From NCBI RefSeq assembly GCF_015558675.1, contig NZ_JADMOL010000001.1, positions 496,373 through 560,372 of the forward strand: a stretch of DNA of 64,000 nt, given 5' to 3'. The notes beneath the pieces were generated by a model, which saw only the letters and a program-made list of their open reading frames with translations, made no database searches and was not told where the DNA came from. The stretch comes from Paenibacillus sp. 1001270B_150601_E10 (GTDB lineage Bacteria > Bacillota > Bacilli > Paenibacillales > Paenibacillaceae). Both the position numbers and the translations under genes were made by a program. This document shows, one piece after another, positions 9,248-17,985 of this stretch; position 1 is the first letter of the stretch, and the number at the start of each line of letters is the position of its first letter.

Positions 9248-9838
9248 GTGAATCTCATCGAAGACAAGAAGGAACGCATTGTACGTGCAGCAATAGACGT
9301 ATTGTGCAGTAAAGGCATTGAGAAGACGAAGGTCTCTGATATTGTCAAAGGAGCGGGCATCGCCCAAGGCACCTTTTATCTATACTTCCCTTCCAAGCTG
9401 GCTGTCATGCCATCTATTGCCGAGATTATGGTCAATAAGATTCTGGATGCCCTTCAGAATACGGTGCATCTGGACGCTCCGATCGAGGTGCAGCTGAAGT
9501 CTTTTATCGAGACGGTATTTCAGCTCCATCATGAGGATCGTGACCAGCTCGCTCTTCTCTATGCAGGCTTAGCTTCAAGTGAATACTTGAAGGAGTGGGA
9601 ATCAATCTATGCACCTTATTACAGCTGGGTTACTGCTTTGCTTGATGCCGCCCAGTCGAATGGCTGGATTCGAGAAAAGTTAAATACGGCGCGGACAGCA
9701 AGGCTCGTCATTGGAGCAATTGAATCAGCAGCAGAGCAAGTCTTCTTATTCGGCCAGGCAGACGAAGCAGAGATTGAGGAACAAGCAGAGGTTGTATATG
9801 CTTTTGTCGCTCATGCATTAGGGATCAAGGTCCTGTAG
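9248..9838 (+). CDS. TetR family transcriptional repressor of the paired SMR genes
   Basis: About 193-196 residues. The N-terminal helix-turn-helix (about 10-55) reads KVSDIVKGAGIAQGTFYLYFPSK, the classic TetR recognition helix. The C-terminal ligand-binding domain is helical. The start is unclear: GTG at 9248 lies inside the AGGAGG ribosome site (9243-9248), while the properly spaced in-frame codon is ATC at 9257, which is where ATG would be expected. Operators before this gene and before the SMR pair imply that it represses both and is released by a toxic cation or drug. Confidence 0.88.
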   Translation: MNLIEDKKERIVRAAIDVLCSKGIEKTKVSDIVKGAGIAQGTFYLYFPSKLAVMPSIAEIMVNKILDALQNTVHLDAPIEVQLKSFIETVFQLHHEDRDQLALLYAGLASSEYLKEWESIYAPYYSWVTALLDAAQSNGWIREKLNTARTARLVIGAIESAAEQVFLFGQADEAEIEEQAEVVYAFVAHALGIKVL

Positions 9839-9866
9839 GTTGAGGACCTGTTTTTTTGGTCAAAAA

Positions 9867-9881
9867 ATGACTGAATGTCAT
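9867..9881. promoter_or_regulatory. TetR-type operator, copy 2 (upstream of SMR genes)
   Basis: ATGACTGAATGTCAT; on the minus strand it reads ATGACATTCAGTCAT, a 14/15 match to the operator at 9210-9224. It lies 28 nt before the first SMR start codon. Confidence 0.75.
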
Positions 9882-9908
9882 TCATTATGATAAGGAGTGT
9901 TAAACGAA

Positions 9909-10262
9909 ATGAATCGTTCTTGGATGTACGTAATCCTAACCTGTTTATTTGAATTGCTGTGGGTATACGGATTTAATGTAGCCACATCTTGGTGGCATTG
10001 GGCCATCATTGTCGTCATTATTCTTGTCGATTTTCATTTCTTGGCAAAGGCCTGTGAGAATCTCCCTACAGGTACGGTCTATGCGATCTTCGCAGGGGCG
10101 GGTACAGTTGGTACGGCATTGATGGACGTCCTTCTGTTCGAAGGCAGCTTGAGCGTTGGAAAAATCATGTTCATGATAATCTTGATTGCTGGAGTCATCG
10201 GTCTTAAATTGGCGGATCAAGCCGCTGAAACCAAACAAAAAGAACAAGGAGCTGCACTATAA
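9909..10262 (+). CDS. Small multidrug resistance (SMR) subunit, YkkC-like
   Basis: 117 residues and four membrane helices. The conserved SMR Glu is in helix 1 (CLFELLWVYG). GTVYAIFAGAGTVGTALMD matches the helix-3 glycine region. The start is the ATG at 9909 after AAGGAG, not the upstream GTG. It overlaps the next SMR gene by one base, so the two are co-translated and most likely form an asymmetric dimer as YkkCD and EbrAB do. The partner keeps its own helix-1 Glu. Proton-driven export of a cationic compound is inferred. No ykkC (guanidine) riboswitch precedes it; control appears to be by TetR. Confidence 0.88.
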   Translation: MNRSWMYVILTCLFELLWVYGFNVATSWWHWAIIVVIILVDFHFLAKACENLPTGTVYAIFAGAGTVGTALMDVLLFEGSLSVGKIMFMIILIAGVIGLKLADQAAETKQKEQGAAL

Positions 10263-10576
10263 TGGGTTGGTTATTTGTATGCTTAGCCGCGATATTTGAA
10301 ATAATTGGGGTCATTGGTCTTAAAAAATATTCTCAGCACAAAACGCTAAAAACAGGTGCAATGTTTTTGGGCGGTTTCGGGGCTTCCTTTGCGATGTTAT
10401 ATACGTCATTCAATTACCTTCAAGTCAGCATTGCATATGCTGTATGGGTCGGTATTGGTACCGCCGGAGCCGTGCTGATCAATATGATCTTCTTCGGTGA
10501 GGGGAAGAGCCCGGCACGAATTGTGAGCCTTATTGCCATCATCATTGGCGTAACTGGACTCAAAGCACTGTCATGA
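10262..10576 (+). CDS. Small multidrug resistance (SMR) subunit, YkkD-like
   Basis: 104 residues, four membrane helices, full length for the family. Helix 1 carries the essential Glu (AIFEIIGVIGLKK), and AYAVWVGIGTAGAVLI is the typical SMR helix-3 motif. The start codon overlaps the end of the preceding SMR gene, so the pair should be made in equal amounts. Short loops and differing charged residues in the two proteins fit opposite membrane topologies. A strong terminator follows about 90 nt downstream, closing the TetR-SMR-SMR unit. Confidence 0.88.
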   Translation: MGWLFVCLAAIFEIIGVIGLKKYSQHKTLKTGAMFLGGFGASFAMLYTSFNYLQVSIAYAVWVGIGTAGAVLINMIFFGEGKSPARIVSLIAIIIGVTGLKALS

Positions 10577-10659
10577 TGCGGCTAATGGTGATTAAACGCG
10601 AATGCATTGACGTAGAGGCATTTATTCTTACTGACAAACGGTTTGTAATAGCAAATAAA

Positions 10660-10708
10660 GAAAGGCGTTCTCTTTCATCGGATTCGATGAGAGAGAACGC
10701 CTTTTTCC
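10660..10708 (+). terminator. Strong terminator after the SMR pair
   Basis: A 17-bp stem (GGCGTTCTC through CATCG, loop GATT, and its complement) is followed by TTTTT. A second inverted repeat (CCTCTGCA with TGCAGAGG, 10707-10738) follows directly. The rest of the gap to 10889 shows nothing further. Confidence 0.9.
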
Positions 10709-10889
10709 TCTGCAACTGTTATCTGTAACTGCAGAGGATGAGCACTAGATTCCGTCTATTGAAGATGATGCAGATCGATCGCTGTTGTTTGAACATTTCA
10801 AAATACCATTCTGACCTCAGGTTAAAATGTTTAAACAAAGGCGAGCGTTCATAGTCTCAGCATAGCGTGAAAATGGCTGTGTCCGCTTG

Positions 10890-12260
10890 TTATACTCCCA
10901 TCCATCTCAAGCCTTTTGGGTAATGATTTTTAAGCTGCTGGTTGGTCGCTTTTCCCCAGCCTAGAGAGTAGCCATCAACGGTTACCAGCGTCCATCCCTT
11001 CGGCCCGTCTACTTGAAGCGTCTCCCCCTTTAGGTAGGACTGGATATCCGCACTGCTGGAGTCAATATTCCAATGGAATTGGACATCCTCCTTTGTTAGA
11101 GAAAGTGCCAAGGCATGCGAAGGCTCAAATCGATTTTTCTTCAATGTGCCCAAGTGCCACCCAGGACGAACAACCTTTAATGGCTTGAGTGAAAGCATTT
11201 CGGTTGGAAGCACATACAGTTGATCTCCGAATAGGGTGTAGCGGCCCTCCGGCACAACGTTCAGCAAATCATTGGCAAAGCTTAAATAATCCTTCATTAG
11301 CTTCTTGTCCAAACGATCCTTGTCCATATCAAGCTTGCCATGATCACATCCATCCACTTTGCGAAGCACTGCAATATAATGGCCCTCTCCTTGCAAGCGA
11401 TGCGGCCAAAGTCGATAGGTCTCCTCAAGGTTCGTGCATGCCTCATCGGCCCAATCTGCTCTGCCGCGGGAGAAGCCCTCATAGGCTGCCACCTGTTCCA
11501 CTTGAAACTCTGGATGCTCTAGAATGAATCGGCTTATCACCCCTTCATTCTCCTCTGGGGAGAACGTGCAGGTCGAGTACACCAATCGACCGCCTGCTTT
11601 TAGCATCTTGCCAGCTTCTTGAATGATATCCATTTGCCTAGCTGCGCAAAAGGCTACGTGATCGAGGCTCCACTCTGAACGAGCATCCGGGTCCTTGCGG
11701 AACATGCCTTCACCAGAGCAAGGAGCGTCGACCAAGATCGCATCAAAGAAGGAAGGAAACTTCTTAGCGAGCCGGTCTGGTGTCTCATTCGTGACGACAG
11801 CATTGGTAACTCCCATTCGTTCTAGATTCTGAGACAAGATCTTGGCGCGAGTCGGATGGATCTCATTCGCGACGAGAAGGCCTTCCTGGTTCATCTTCTG
11901 TGCGAGATGCGTCGTCTTCCCGCCAGGGGCGGCGCATAGATCAAGCACCTTCTCTCCAGGCTTCGGATCGACAAGCTCGCCAACCCCCATCGCGCTTGGC
12001 TCCTGAATATAATAGAGCCCTGCCTCATGATAGGGATGCTTTCCCGGACGGTCTTTGCTTGCATAATAGAAGCCGTCCTCCACCCATGGGATAGGAGAAA
12101 GCTCGAACGGATTCAAATCCAAGAAGGCATCCCTCGTTATTTTCAAGCGATTTACCCTTAATCCTTGTGATTTATCTTCATCATAGCTTCGAAGAAAGTC
12201 ATCTGCTTCCTCCTTCAGAAGCGCCTTCATTTTCACAACAAAATCATTCGGTAAGTTCAT
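10890..12260 (-). CDS. RsmF/YebU-type 16S rRNA (cytosine-C5) methyltransferase, NOL1/NOP2/Sun family
   Basis: 456 residues. The N-terminal part (LRVNRLK) is the small RNA-binding fold of the family. The SAM site is LDLCAAPGGKTTHLA. The two catalytic cysteines are in DAPCSGEGMFRKDP and YSTCTFSPEENEG. The C-terminal 150 residues match the extra domain seen in RsmF-like enzymes. It methylates a cytosine in 16S rRNA, as inferred from the family. The ATG at 12260 follows a weak ribosome site. No operon partner is evident. Confidence 0.9.
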   Translation of the reverse strand: MNLPNDFVVKMKALLKEEADDFLRSYDEDKSQGLRVNRLKITRDAFLDLNPFELSPIPWVEDGFYYASKDRPGKHPYHEAGLYYIQEPSAMGVGELVDPKPGEKVLDLCAAPGGKTTHLAQKMNQEGLLVANEIHPTRAKILSQNLERMGVTNAVVTNETPDRLAKKFPSFFDAILVDAPCSGEGMFRKDPDARSEWSLDHVAFCAARQMDIIQEAGKMLKAGGRLVYSTCTFSPEENEGVISRFILEHPEFQVEQVAAYEGFSRGRADWADEACTNLEETYRLWPHRLQGEGHYIAVLRKVDGCDHGKLDMDKDRLDKKLMKDYLSFANDLLNVVPEGRYTLFGDQLYVLPTEMLSLKPLKVVRPGWHLGTLKKNRFEPSHALALSLTKEDVQFHWNIDSSSADIQSYLKGETLQVDGPKGWTLVTVDGYSLGWGKATNQQLKNHYPKGLRWMGV

Positions 12261-12336
12261 CGTTTCTAACCTCGTTCGTGTAGATTGCTTTTAACATTTT
12301 AACGAGCGAGGACGCATTAAGCAAGTCATGTGCTCC

Positions 12337-13866
12337 TTACAATGATTCCTTGGTCGCAAGATCTCGAATAACGAGCTCTCTATCCCCTTCTCCTGCTGAG
12401 GGAATGACAAGATATCCCGCTTCACTATCAGGAAGCCTATCGATCATAAAGCCAGTCCCATTAGGCGATAAAGAAACTTGCTCTTTCGATAGACGGGCTG
12501 CATAAGGGAGATATACGATCGTAGATGATTCCACTCCCTCCTCCCATTTCATTACATAATCCCGACGATGGAAATCGTATCCATATGCCAATAGAGTCCC
12601 TGCTACAGCATGCGGGATTCCTCTGCGAATGCCATTGAAGGAAGAATATTCATCCACCGCGGCATCATCATAGGACCAATAGGTATCTCCGCACAGCAGC
12701 TTCTCCAAAGTCCCCTTTACGTGCAAAGCAGACGCTTCCGCCTCTTGTGATCCGTAGTAAGCCCCCCATTCGCCGATGAGCATCGGCATTTGAAGGCGTT
12801 TACGCGTTTGCTCATGCTGATCAAACAAGATGCTGACCCGAGTATTGCTGCTCGCATTCATATAAGTGGTATCCGTAACCAAATCATAGCCATGCGGTGC
12901 ATATGCCTGCTGAGGATCACGACAGCCCAGTTCATTCGTAATAGGCTCTATTCCGCTAGGAACCCCCAGATTGGAGAACAAATGGGTCTCCATAAACAGG
13001 ATGCCCCTCTGATCCACCTCACGAATTGCCTTTGCGACTCGATTGTACATTGACATTAATGGTCCTCTCTCAAAAGCCTGTTGAGCAGGAGCCAGAGCAT
13101 GAAGGAAGGATTGGAATCGATCAGGATGCTCCAGCCATTGAAGCAGGTCCAGCTTGTGCTCAGGGTCCAACAAAGAAGCAGATAAGGCTGCTTTCGACTC
13201 ATTCGCATCTGAGGCGTCAAGCTGCACACTTCCATGTTCCAGAGAGTCTGCTGCCAGCTGTTCCATAAGCGGTGCGAGCATCTGTTGAACTGAGGAGCCC
13301 ATAAATGGTTCGTTCATCAGATCATAGCCGATTACATTGGGCTCTCTGCCCAGCTCTTCCGCTAGCTTGCGCCAGGCTAGCGCATAGTGCTCCTGTATGC
13401 CGACACCATCTGGAGCCAAATCGTTATTCCAAAAATGATCAAACGCGCGCTGAACGGCTTCATTATGCAAATAAGCATCACTCCATAACGGATATGGCTC
13501 GTAAGTAAAGCCATCTGTAATCGTTGCCCAAGCAGGCGCGCCATCGCCAAACTGTGCACTGAACAGATCTTGGTGCATGTCGAGAAAGACATAGATGCCC
13601 GCCTGATGTGCGAGATGGATGACCGTTCTCAAACGCTCGATATAGGCTAAATCGAACTTTCCTGGCAACGGCTCCAATCCATCCCATATCACTCCGAGCC
13701 GAACAACATTAAAGCCCCATTGCTTTAATTTCTTAAATGCTTTCTGATCCCAGGAACCGATGTAGCCTTTCGATCGGTCCTTGCATACCAGATTAATGCC
13801 ATGCAGCAGTATCTCACACCCAGATTGGTCAACAAAACGATTATCCTTCACCTGAATACGATTCAT
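12337..13866 (-). CDS. Cytoplasmic GH5 glycoside hydrolase, endoglycosylceramidase-like
   Basis: 509 residues without a signal peptide. A GH5 (beta/alpha)8 barrel fills residues 1-410: GFNVVRLGVIW, FLDMHQDLF, YDLMNEPF (acid/base Glu) and LIGEWGAYYG (nucleophile Glu). The MHQDLFSAQFGDGAPAW stretch is typical of the endoglycosylceramidase-like branch. A C-terminal beta domain follows. Secreted members cleave glycosphingolipids; a cytoplasmic form more likely works on imported glycosides. The ATG at 13866 has AAGGAGG. A perfect palindrome upstream suggests repression by an unlinked regulator. Confidence 0.82.
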   Translation of the reverse strand: MNRIQVKDNRFVDQSGCEILLHGINLVCKDRSKGYIGSWDQKAFKKLKQWGFNVVRLGVIWDGLEPLPGKFDLAYIERLRTVIHLAHQAGIYVFLDMHQDLFSAQFGDGAPAWATITDGFTYEPYPLWSDAYLHNEAVQRAFDHFWNNDLAPDGVGIQEHYALAWRKLAEELGREPNVIGYDLMNEPFMGSSVQQMLAPLMEQLAADSLEHGSVQLDASDANESKAALSASLLDPEHKLDLLQWLEHPDRFQSFLHALAPAQQAFERGPLMSMYNRVAKAIREVDQRGILFMETHLFSNLGVPSGIEPITNELGCRDPQQAYAPHGYDLVTDTTYMNASSNTRVSILFDQHEQTRKRLQMPMLIGEWGAYYGSQEAEASALHVKGTLEKLLCGDTYWSYDDAAVDEYSSFNGIRRGIPHAVAGTLLAYGYDFHRRDYVMKWEEGVESSTIVYLPYAARLSKEQVSLSPNGTGFMIDRLPDSEAGYLVIPSAGEGDRELVIRDLATKESL

Positions 13867-13935
13867 AGAAGCTCCTCCTTGGCAGCGCTATTTGCTTGCT
13901 GCGTTCCTTTCGTTGAGGCGACACTTGTTTTTTGT

Positions 13936-13949
13936 ACTGACTAGTCAGT
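13936..13949. promoter_or_regulatory. Perfect 14-bp palindrome upstream of the GH5 gene
   Basis: ACTGACTAGTCAGT is identical on both strands. It lies 70-83 nt before the GH5 start, in the promoter region. This type of site is bound by TetR-family repressors, but no TetR gene is adjacent. Confidence 0.6.
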
Positions 13950-14063
13950 TTGATCATAATCAGTTACACCTCTTCTTGTCAACCACTTTAGCCTTCTTTT
14001 CTCTTGTTCCTTATGGTGTTTCGGCCTATAATGAGCATAACGCTTACACAAGAGGTGAATGGG

Positions 14064-14206
14064 ATGCTATACCCGATCGTTCGAGATAGATAATTGTCGG
14101 GCTGGATCAAAACGCGTACCAGCTGCCAAGGGGGCAGTTTGCCCTTTTGAGTCGATACGACAAGGATCTTGAACATCGATATACAGAACCCCTATTTATC
14201 TACTGA
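14064..14206 (+). pseudogene. Possible frameshifted small gene before the methyltransferase
   Basis: AGAGGTGA (14051-14058) precedes an ATG at 14064 that opens a 9-codon frame (MLYPIVRDR). The frame closes where a GATAGATA repeat occurs. A second frame, open from 14090 to a TGA at 14204-14206, encodes a protein-like tail (QLPRGQFALL, RYTEPLFIY). Removing two bases at the repeat would join them into a protein of about 46 residues. I do not recognise the family. This could be chance. Confidence 0.3.
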
Positions 14207-14222
14207 GAGGCGGAATAAATTC

Positions 14223-14975
14223 ATGAACACTTTTTCATATGATACATTTTACGACCGAATCGGCAAGCTTATTGGCTGGGATTTCAGCCGGATTCAGATG
14301 ACAACCGAAGGCGCTCTGTGGGATTACCACCAGAAAGCAGCCTCCCTTGCAAGTGATAACGATCTTCTGCTAGATATCGGCACTGGCGGTGGCGAGAGCG
14401 CGCTGGCCATGGCACAGCATGTCCAGCTTTTGATCGGCATTGACCGGTCACCAGATATGATTGAGACTGCAAGACAACGGCTTGCACACTTCACACAGAC
14501 AAACGCACGTTTCTTTACCATGGATGCGGACGAGCTTCAATTTCCTAGCGGGATGTTTGATCTTGTGACTTGCCGGCATGCTCCCTTCCAAGCAGAGGAG
14601 GTGGCTCGTGTCTTGAAAGCGAACGGCTGCTTTGTTACACAGCAGGTAGCCGAACAGGATAAAGAGAACCTAAAAAAATGGTTTGGACGCGGGCAATCCT
14701 ACCTGCAGGATAACGGCATTACCCTATTGGAAGAGTCATCTGTCCGATTGCGTGAGGCAGGTTTTCAAGATATTCAGGTCTATGAATACGATGCCGTTGA
14801 ATATTACAAGACTGCCCAAGACTTGTTCTTCTTGCTTGCCCATACGCCTACCATCCCTTTATTTGGTCAGGTTGATGGTGACATGGAGCGCTTCGATTCA
14901 TTTGTCAAGGAACATACTTCGGAGAAGGGCATCCGTACGAATGCCTCTCGTTTCCTTATTGTGGCGACACGATAA
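14223..14975 (+). CDS. Class I SAM-dependent methyltransferase
   Basis: 250 residues. LLLDIGTGGGESALA is the SAM-binding motif I, and LIGIDRSPDMIETARQ holds the acidic residue that contacts the ribose. DLVTCRHAPFQ and EVARVLKANGCFVTQQV are the later Rossmann motifs of the UbiE/BioC-like branch. I chose the ATG at 14223, about 10 nt after AGGCGG; a longer TTG start at 14169 has no site. The substrate is unknown. The next gene starts about 100 nt downstream on the same strand. Confidence 0.82.
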   Translation: MNTFSYDTFYDRIGKLIGWDFSRIQMTTEGALWDYHQKAASLASDNDLLLDIGTGGGESALAMAQHVQLLIGIDRSPDMIETARQRLAHFTQTNARFFTMDADELQFPSGMFDLVTCRHAPFQAEEVARVLKANGCFVTQQVAEQDKENLKKWFGRGQSYLQDNGITLLEESSVRLREAGFQDIQVYEYDAVEYYKTAQDLFFLLAHTPTIPLFGQVDGDMERFDSFVKEHTSEKGIRTNASRFLIVATR

Positions 14976-15073
14976 GACGCATTCATCCATAGACTTAATA
15001 CCTAAATAAGTTTCATATCGCAATGATTATAAAGGAGCGGCCCACCGCTTCTTTTTGTATAGGAGGAAGAATC

Positions 15074-16141
15074 ATGGTTAAAAAGAAGAAGCCAACCGTA
15101 TTACAGCCAGGATCCACAATTGCAATTATTTCACCGTCCACGGGGCTTCCTCATCTCCTGCCTGACATCTACGATCTTGGACTTCGCCATCTTCGAGAGA
15201 CATTCAAGCTGAATGTTGTTGAGATGCCGACCGCGAGAATGCATCCCGATGAGCTCTACAAGCATCCAGAGCTGCGTGCTGCGGACATTCATCAATGTTT
15301 CCTCGACCCAGCTATAGACGGCATCCTATGCTCGATAGGAGGTTATGAGTCCATTCGAATCCTGCCGCATCTCGATTCTGAGATCATCATAAATCATCCA
15401 AAGCTGATCATGGGATTCTCGGATGCGACGACTTTCCTAAGCTACTTTAATCAGCTGGGACTTGTGACGTTCTATGGCCCATCTGTGATGGCAGGATTAG
15501 CACAGATCAGCCACCTTCCCTCAGCCTATCTAGACCATTTGAAGGCCATGTTATTCGGGACCTCTTATCCGTACGTTTATAAGCCATATGAGCACTGGAC
15601 ACAGGGTTATAAGGATTGGAGCATTCTTGAAACACTGGGTGAATGCCTGTCGTTCCAATCCAATGAGGAAGGCTGGTGCTTCTTGCAGGGCAACTCCGTC
15701 GCATCGGGAGAGCTATGGGGAGGATGTATCGAAGTATTGGAGTTTATGAAGGGAACCTCCTATTGGCCATCGCCTGACTTCTGGCAAGAGAAGATTCTAT
15801 TTTTCGAAACCTCTGAGGAGAAGCCTTCTCCGATGCAGGTCGGCTATATGCTGCGGAATTACGGCATGCAGGGTATTTTATCAAAAATAAAAGGTATCAT
15901 GTTCGGGAGGCCTAAGGATTATACCGTGGAAGAAACCATGGAGCTTCACCGTATTCTGCAGCAAATCGTACGAGACGAATTCAAGGAGCCCAAACTTCCT
16001 ATCGTTGTTCAAGTTGATTTTGGACATACGGATCCTAAAATGGTGCTTCCGTTTGGATGTCGAGTGGAGCTTGATCCCGTTCAAGCTTCCATCGTATTGC
16101 TGGAAAGCCCTTTCTGTGATGTAGCTACTATTCAACAGTAA
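15074..16141 (+). CDS. S66 family peptidase (LD-carboxypeptidase/MccF-like)
   Basis: 355 residues. GFSDAT holds the nucleophile Ser of the S66 Ser-Glu-His triad. GGCIEVLE carries the Glu and FGHTDPK the His. ILCSIGGYES is the oxyanion-loop region. S66 enzymes include cytoplasmic LD-carboxypeptidases that trim recycled murein tetrapeptides, and MccF proteins that cut the aminoacyl-nucleotide bond of microcin C-type antibiotics. This branch resembles MccF, so a self-protection or detoxification role is possible. ATG 15074 has AGGAGGAAGA; the longer frame from 15023 has no site. Confidence 0.85.
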   Translation: MVKKKKPTVLQPGSTIAIISPSTGLPHLLPDIYDLGLRHLRETFKLNVVEMPTARMHPDELYKHPELRAADIHQCFLDPAIDGILCSIGGYESIRILPHLDSEIIINHPKLIMGFSDATTFLSYFNQLGLVTFYGPSVMAGLAQISHLPSAYLDHLKAMLFGTSYPYVYKPYEHWTQGYKDWSILETLGECLSFQSNEEGWCFLQGNSVASGELWGGCIEVLEFMKGTSYWPSPDFWQEKILFFETSEEKPSPMQVGYMLRNYGMQGILSKIKGIMFGRPKDYTVEETMELHRILQQIVRDEFKEPKLPIVVQVDFGHTDPKMVLPFGCRVELDPVQASIVLLESPFCDVATIQQ

Positions 16142-16360
16142 AGTGAGCAATTCCCGTTAAGGACATATTCATTATTATCCAAGTAGGCCATCTAGCTAAT
16201 AGCTATGATGGCTTGCTTATTGGTTGGATTAACCAATCGAACTGAACCAGTATTTTCCTAGCGATGTCAGGTGAAAATCATTACAATAGGGATGGTATAA
16301 GTAAATTCCTTCCTAATCTAGATCTTTTTTGATCACTTGTCAGCGAGGTGTACGTAACGA

Positions 16361-17866
16361 ATGAACAATGTAGATCCAAAAGCTCACCGCAACTTGTATT
16401 CGCTCCTATTCCATCACCACCCTGATGCCGTTTTTATTTTGAATCGACAGGGTGAACTCTGTTACTTTAATCCCGCTTGTGCCCAATTGTTTGGCACACG
16501 GCTTCAAGTCGGCCAACCCCTAACCCGTTGTATACATACCTTCGAAATAGGAACCTTCCATCATTTCTTCAAGCAAGCCTTAAAAGGCAAACCGTTTGAA
16601 TTCCGATTGGTCAATCGTAATGGAGAGGACAACATGCAAGATCTGAAGCTGCGCATGGTCCCGAATATTTTAGATGAAACGCTTAAAGGCGTTACCTTAT
16701 ACGTTCAAAATCCTACGGAAGAAGAGCGAGATCACGGGCATACAGTGCAAGCGGACCTGCTCATCTGCCAATCCTTCATTGAATATCATCGAGATCCGAT
16801 CTTGCTATTGGATCAGCGTGCTACGATTGTATTAGCTAATCCCGCCTTCTCCAAACTTCTGGGCTGGAGTAAAGAGAAACTTGTAGGCTCTCATATTCTC
16901 GATTGCCCCGCCATCCCCTCATATCTGGTCAAGCAAATGAAACGCTATTATCAGCAAGTTGTCGCTGCCGAGCGACATTCCGATATTTACTCCTACACGA
17001 ATCTTGAACACATTGAGACGATTCAAGTAGCCAGTGACGGGAATGAATACCGTATGCTTTTATCGATCTCGCCTATTTACCAGGCCTCAGGCAGTCTGTG
17101 CTACTGGGCTGTACATCTCCGTAACATTACGGATAAGCACCTGCTTGAAGATCAGCTTAATATGTTTGTACTTGAGCATGAGGTGTCGGATGAGCTCAGC
17201 AACTTAGAACACCTGAAGACGGTCAGCCACTTAGCTGCCAGCATCTCGCATGAGGTTCGCAATCCGTTGACTGCTACAAGAGGCTTTATTCAATTATTGA
17301 GAGAGCCTGCCATTTCTGAAGATAAGAAGCAGCTCTACATCCAAATTAGTCTGGATGAGCTCTCCAGAGCTGAAAGCATTATTACAGACTATTTGACCTT
17401 TGCCAAGCCTTCATTGGAGCATATTGAGCATATTGATCTGGAGGAAGAGCTTCATTATATCGGTGAGGTAATCAAGCCATTTGCCTCCATGCAAAATGCA
17501 GCTGTCCAGCTTATCCTCTCGCCGCATCTGCATATCGTCGGTGATCGTAAGAAGCTGCAGCAAGCATTGTTGAATTTGATGAAAAACGGCGTTGAGTCTA
17601 TGAAGAACAATGGAAAGCTTACCCTATCCTTGGAAGAAGAAAACGATAGAGTGGTCATTACAATACAGGACAATGGCACAGGCATGAGTCCTGAGCAGTT
17701 GAAGAAGCTCGGTACGCCTTATTTTACAACAAAAGAAAAAGGTACAGGTCTTGGCACCATGGTTGCCTTTAGCATGATTCGTTCGATGGAAGGTGAAATA
17801 TCGGTATCAAGCGAGCTTGGGAAAGGAACATGCATTACGGCTTCATTCCCTAAACACGTGAATTAA
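16361..17866 (+). CDS. Soluble PAS-domain sensor histidine kinase, sporulation-kinase type
   Basis: 501 residues with no membrane segment. Two PAS domains (about 10-125 and 130-270) precede a HisKA dimer domain with the phosphorylated His in ASISHEVRNPLTATRGFIQLL. The HATPase has LMKNGVESM (N box), DNGTGMS (G1) and TTKEKGTGLGTMVAFSMI (F/G2). The H-box sequence is that of the KinA-KinE group that feeds the sporulation phosphorelay. No response regulator is adjacent, which fits an orphan phosphorelay kinase. The signal is probably cytoplasmic. ATG 16361 follows GAGGTG. Confidence 0.88.
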   Translation: MNNVDPKAHRNLYSLLFHHHPDAVFILNRQGELCYFNPACAQLFGTRLQVGQPLTRCIHTFEIGTFHHFFKQALKGKPFEFRLVNRNGEDNMQDLKLRMVPNILDETLKGVTLYVQNPTEEERDHGHTVQADLLICQSFIEYHRDPILLLDQRATIVLANPAFSKLLGWSKEKLVGSHILDCPAIPSYLVKQMKRYYQQVVAAERHSDIYSYTNLEHIETIQVASDGNEYRMLLSISPIYQASGSLCYWAVHLRNITDKHLLEDQLNMFVLEHEVSDELSNLEHLKTVSHLAASISHEVRNPLTATRGFIQLLREPAISEDKKQLYIQISLDELSRAESIITDYLTFAKPSLEHIEHIDLEEELHYIGEVIKPFASMQNAAVQLILSPHLHIVGDRKKLQQALLNLMKNGVESMKNNGKLTLSLEEENDRVVITIQDNGTGMSPEQLKKLGTPYFTTKEKGTGLGTMVAFSMIRSMEGEISVSSELGKGTCITASFPKHVN

Positions 17867-17927
17867 TTAGTTTGCGATCAAGGCCTTGTATCTTCTTCTT
17901 GCACAAAACATAGTCATTTGATAAGAT

Positions 17928-17945
17928 ACTGAACGAACGTTCAGT
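17928..17945. promoter_or_regulatory. TetR operator upstream of the second tetR gene
   Basis: ACTGAACG and CGTTCAGT form a perfect 8-bp inverted repeat around AA. The right half (CGAACGTTCAGTAT) recurs upstream of the MFS gene. Confidence 0.75.
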
Positions 17946-17985
17946 ATGGCATTATGATTGATTAACCACATTGAAGGAGTGGACA

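Noticed and set aside
9840-9908. Guanidine (ykkC) riboswitch before the SMR pair
   Set aside because: The gap is too short and holds a TetR operator. The conserved ykkC riboswitch core is absent.
11189-11527. Open frames on the plus strand inside the RsmF gene
   Set aside because: They lie opposite a strong, motif-complete gene and have no ribosome sites; shadows of the minus-strand coding sequence.
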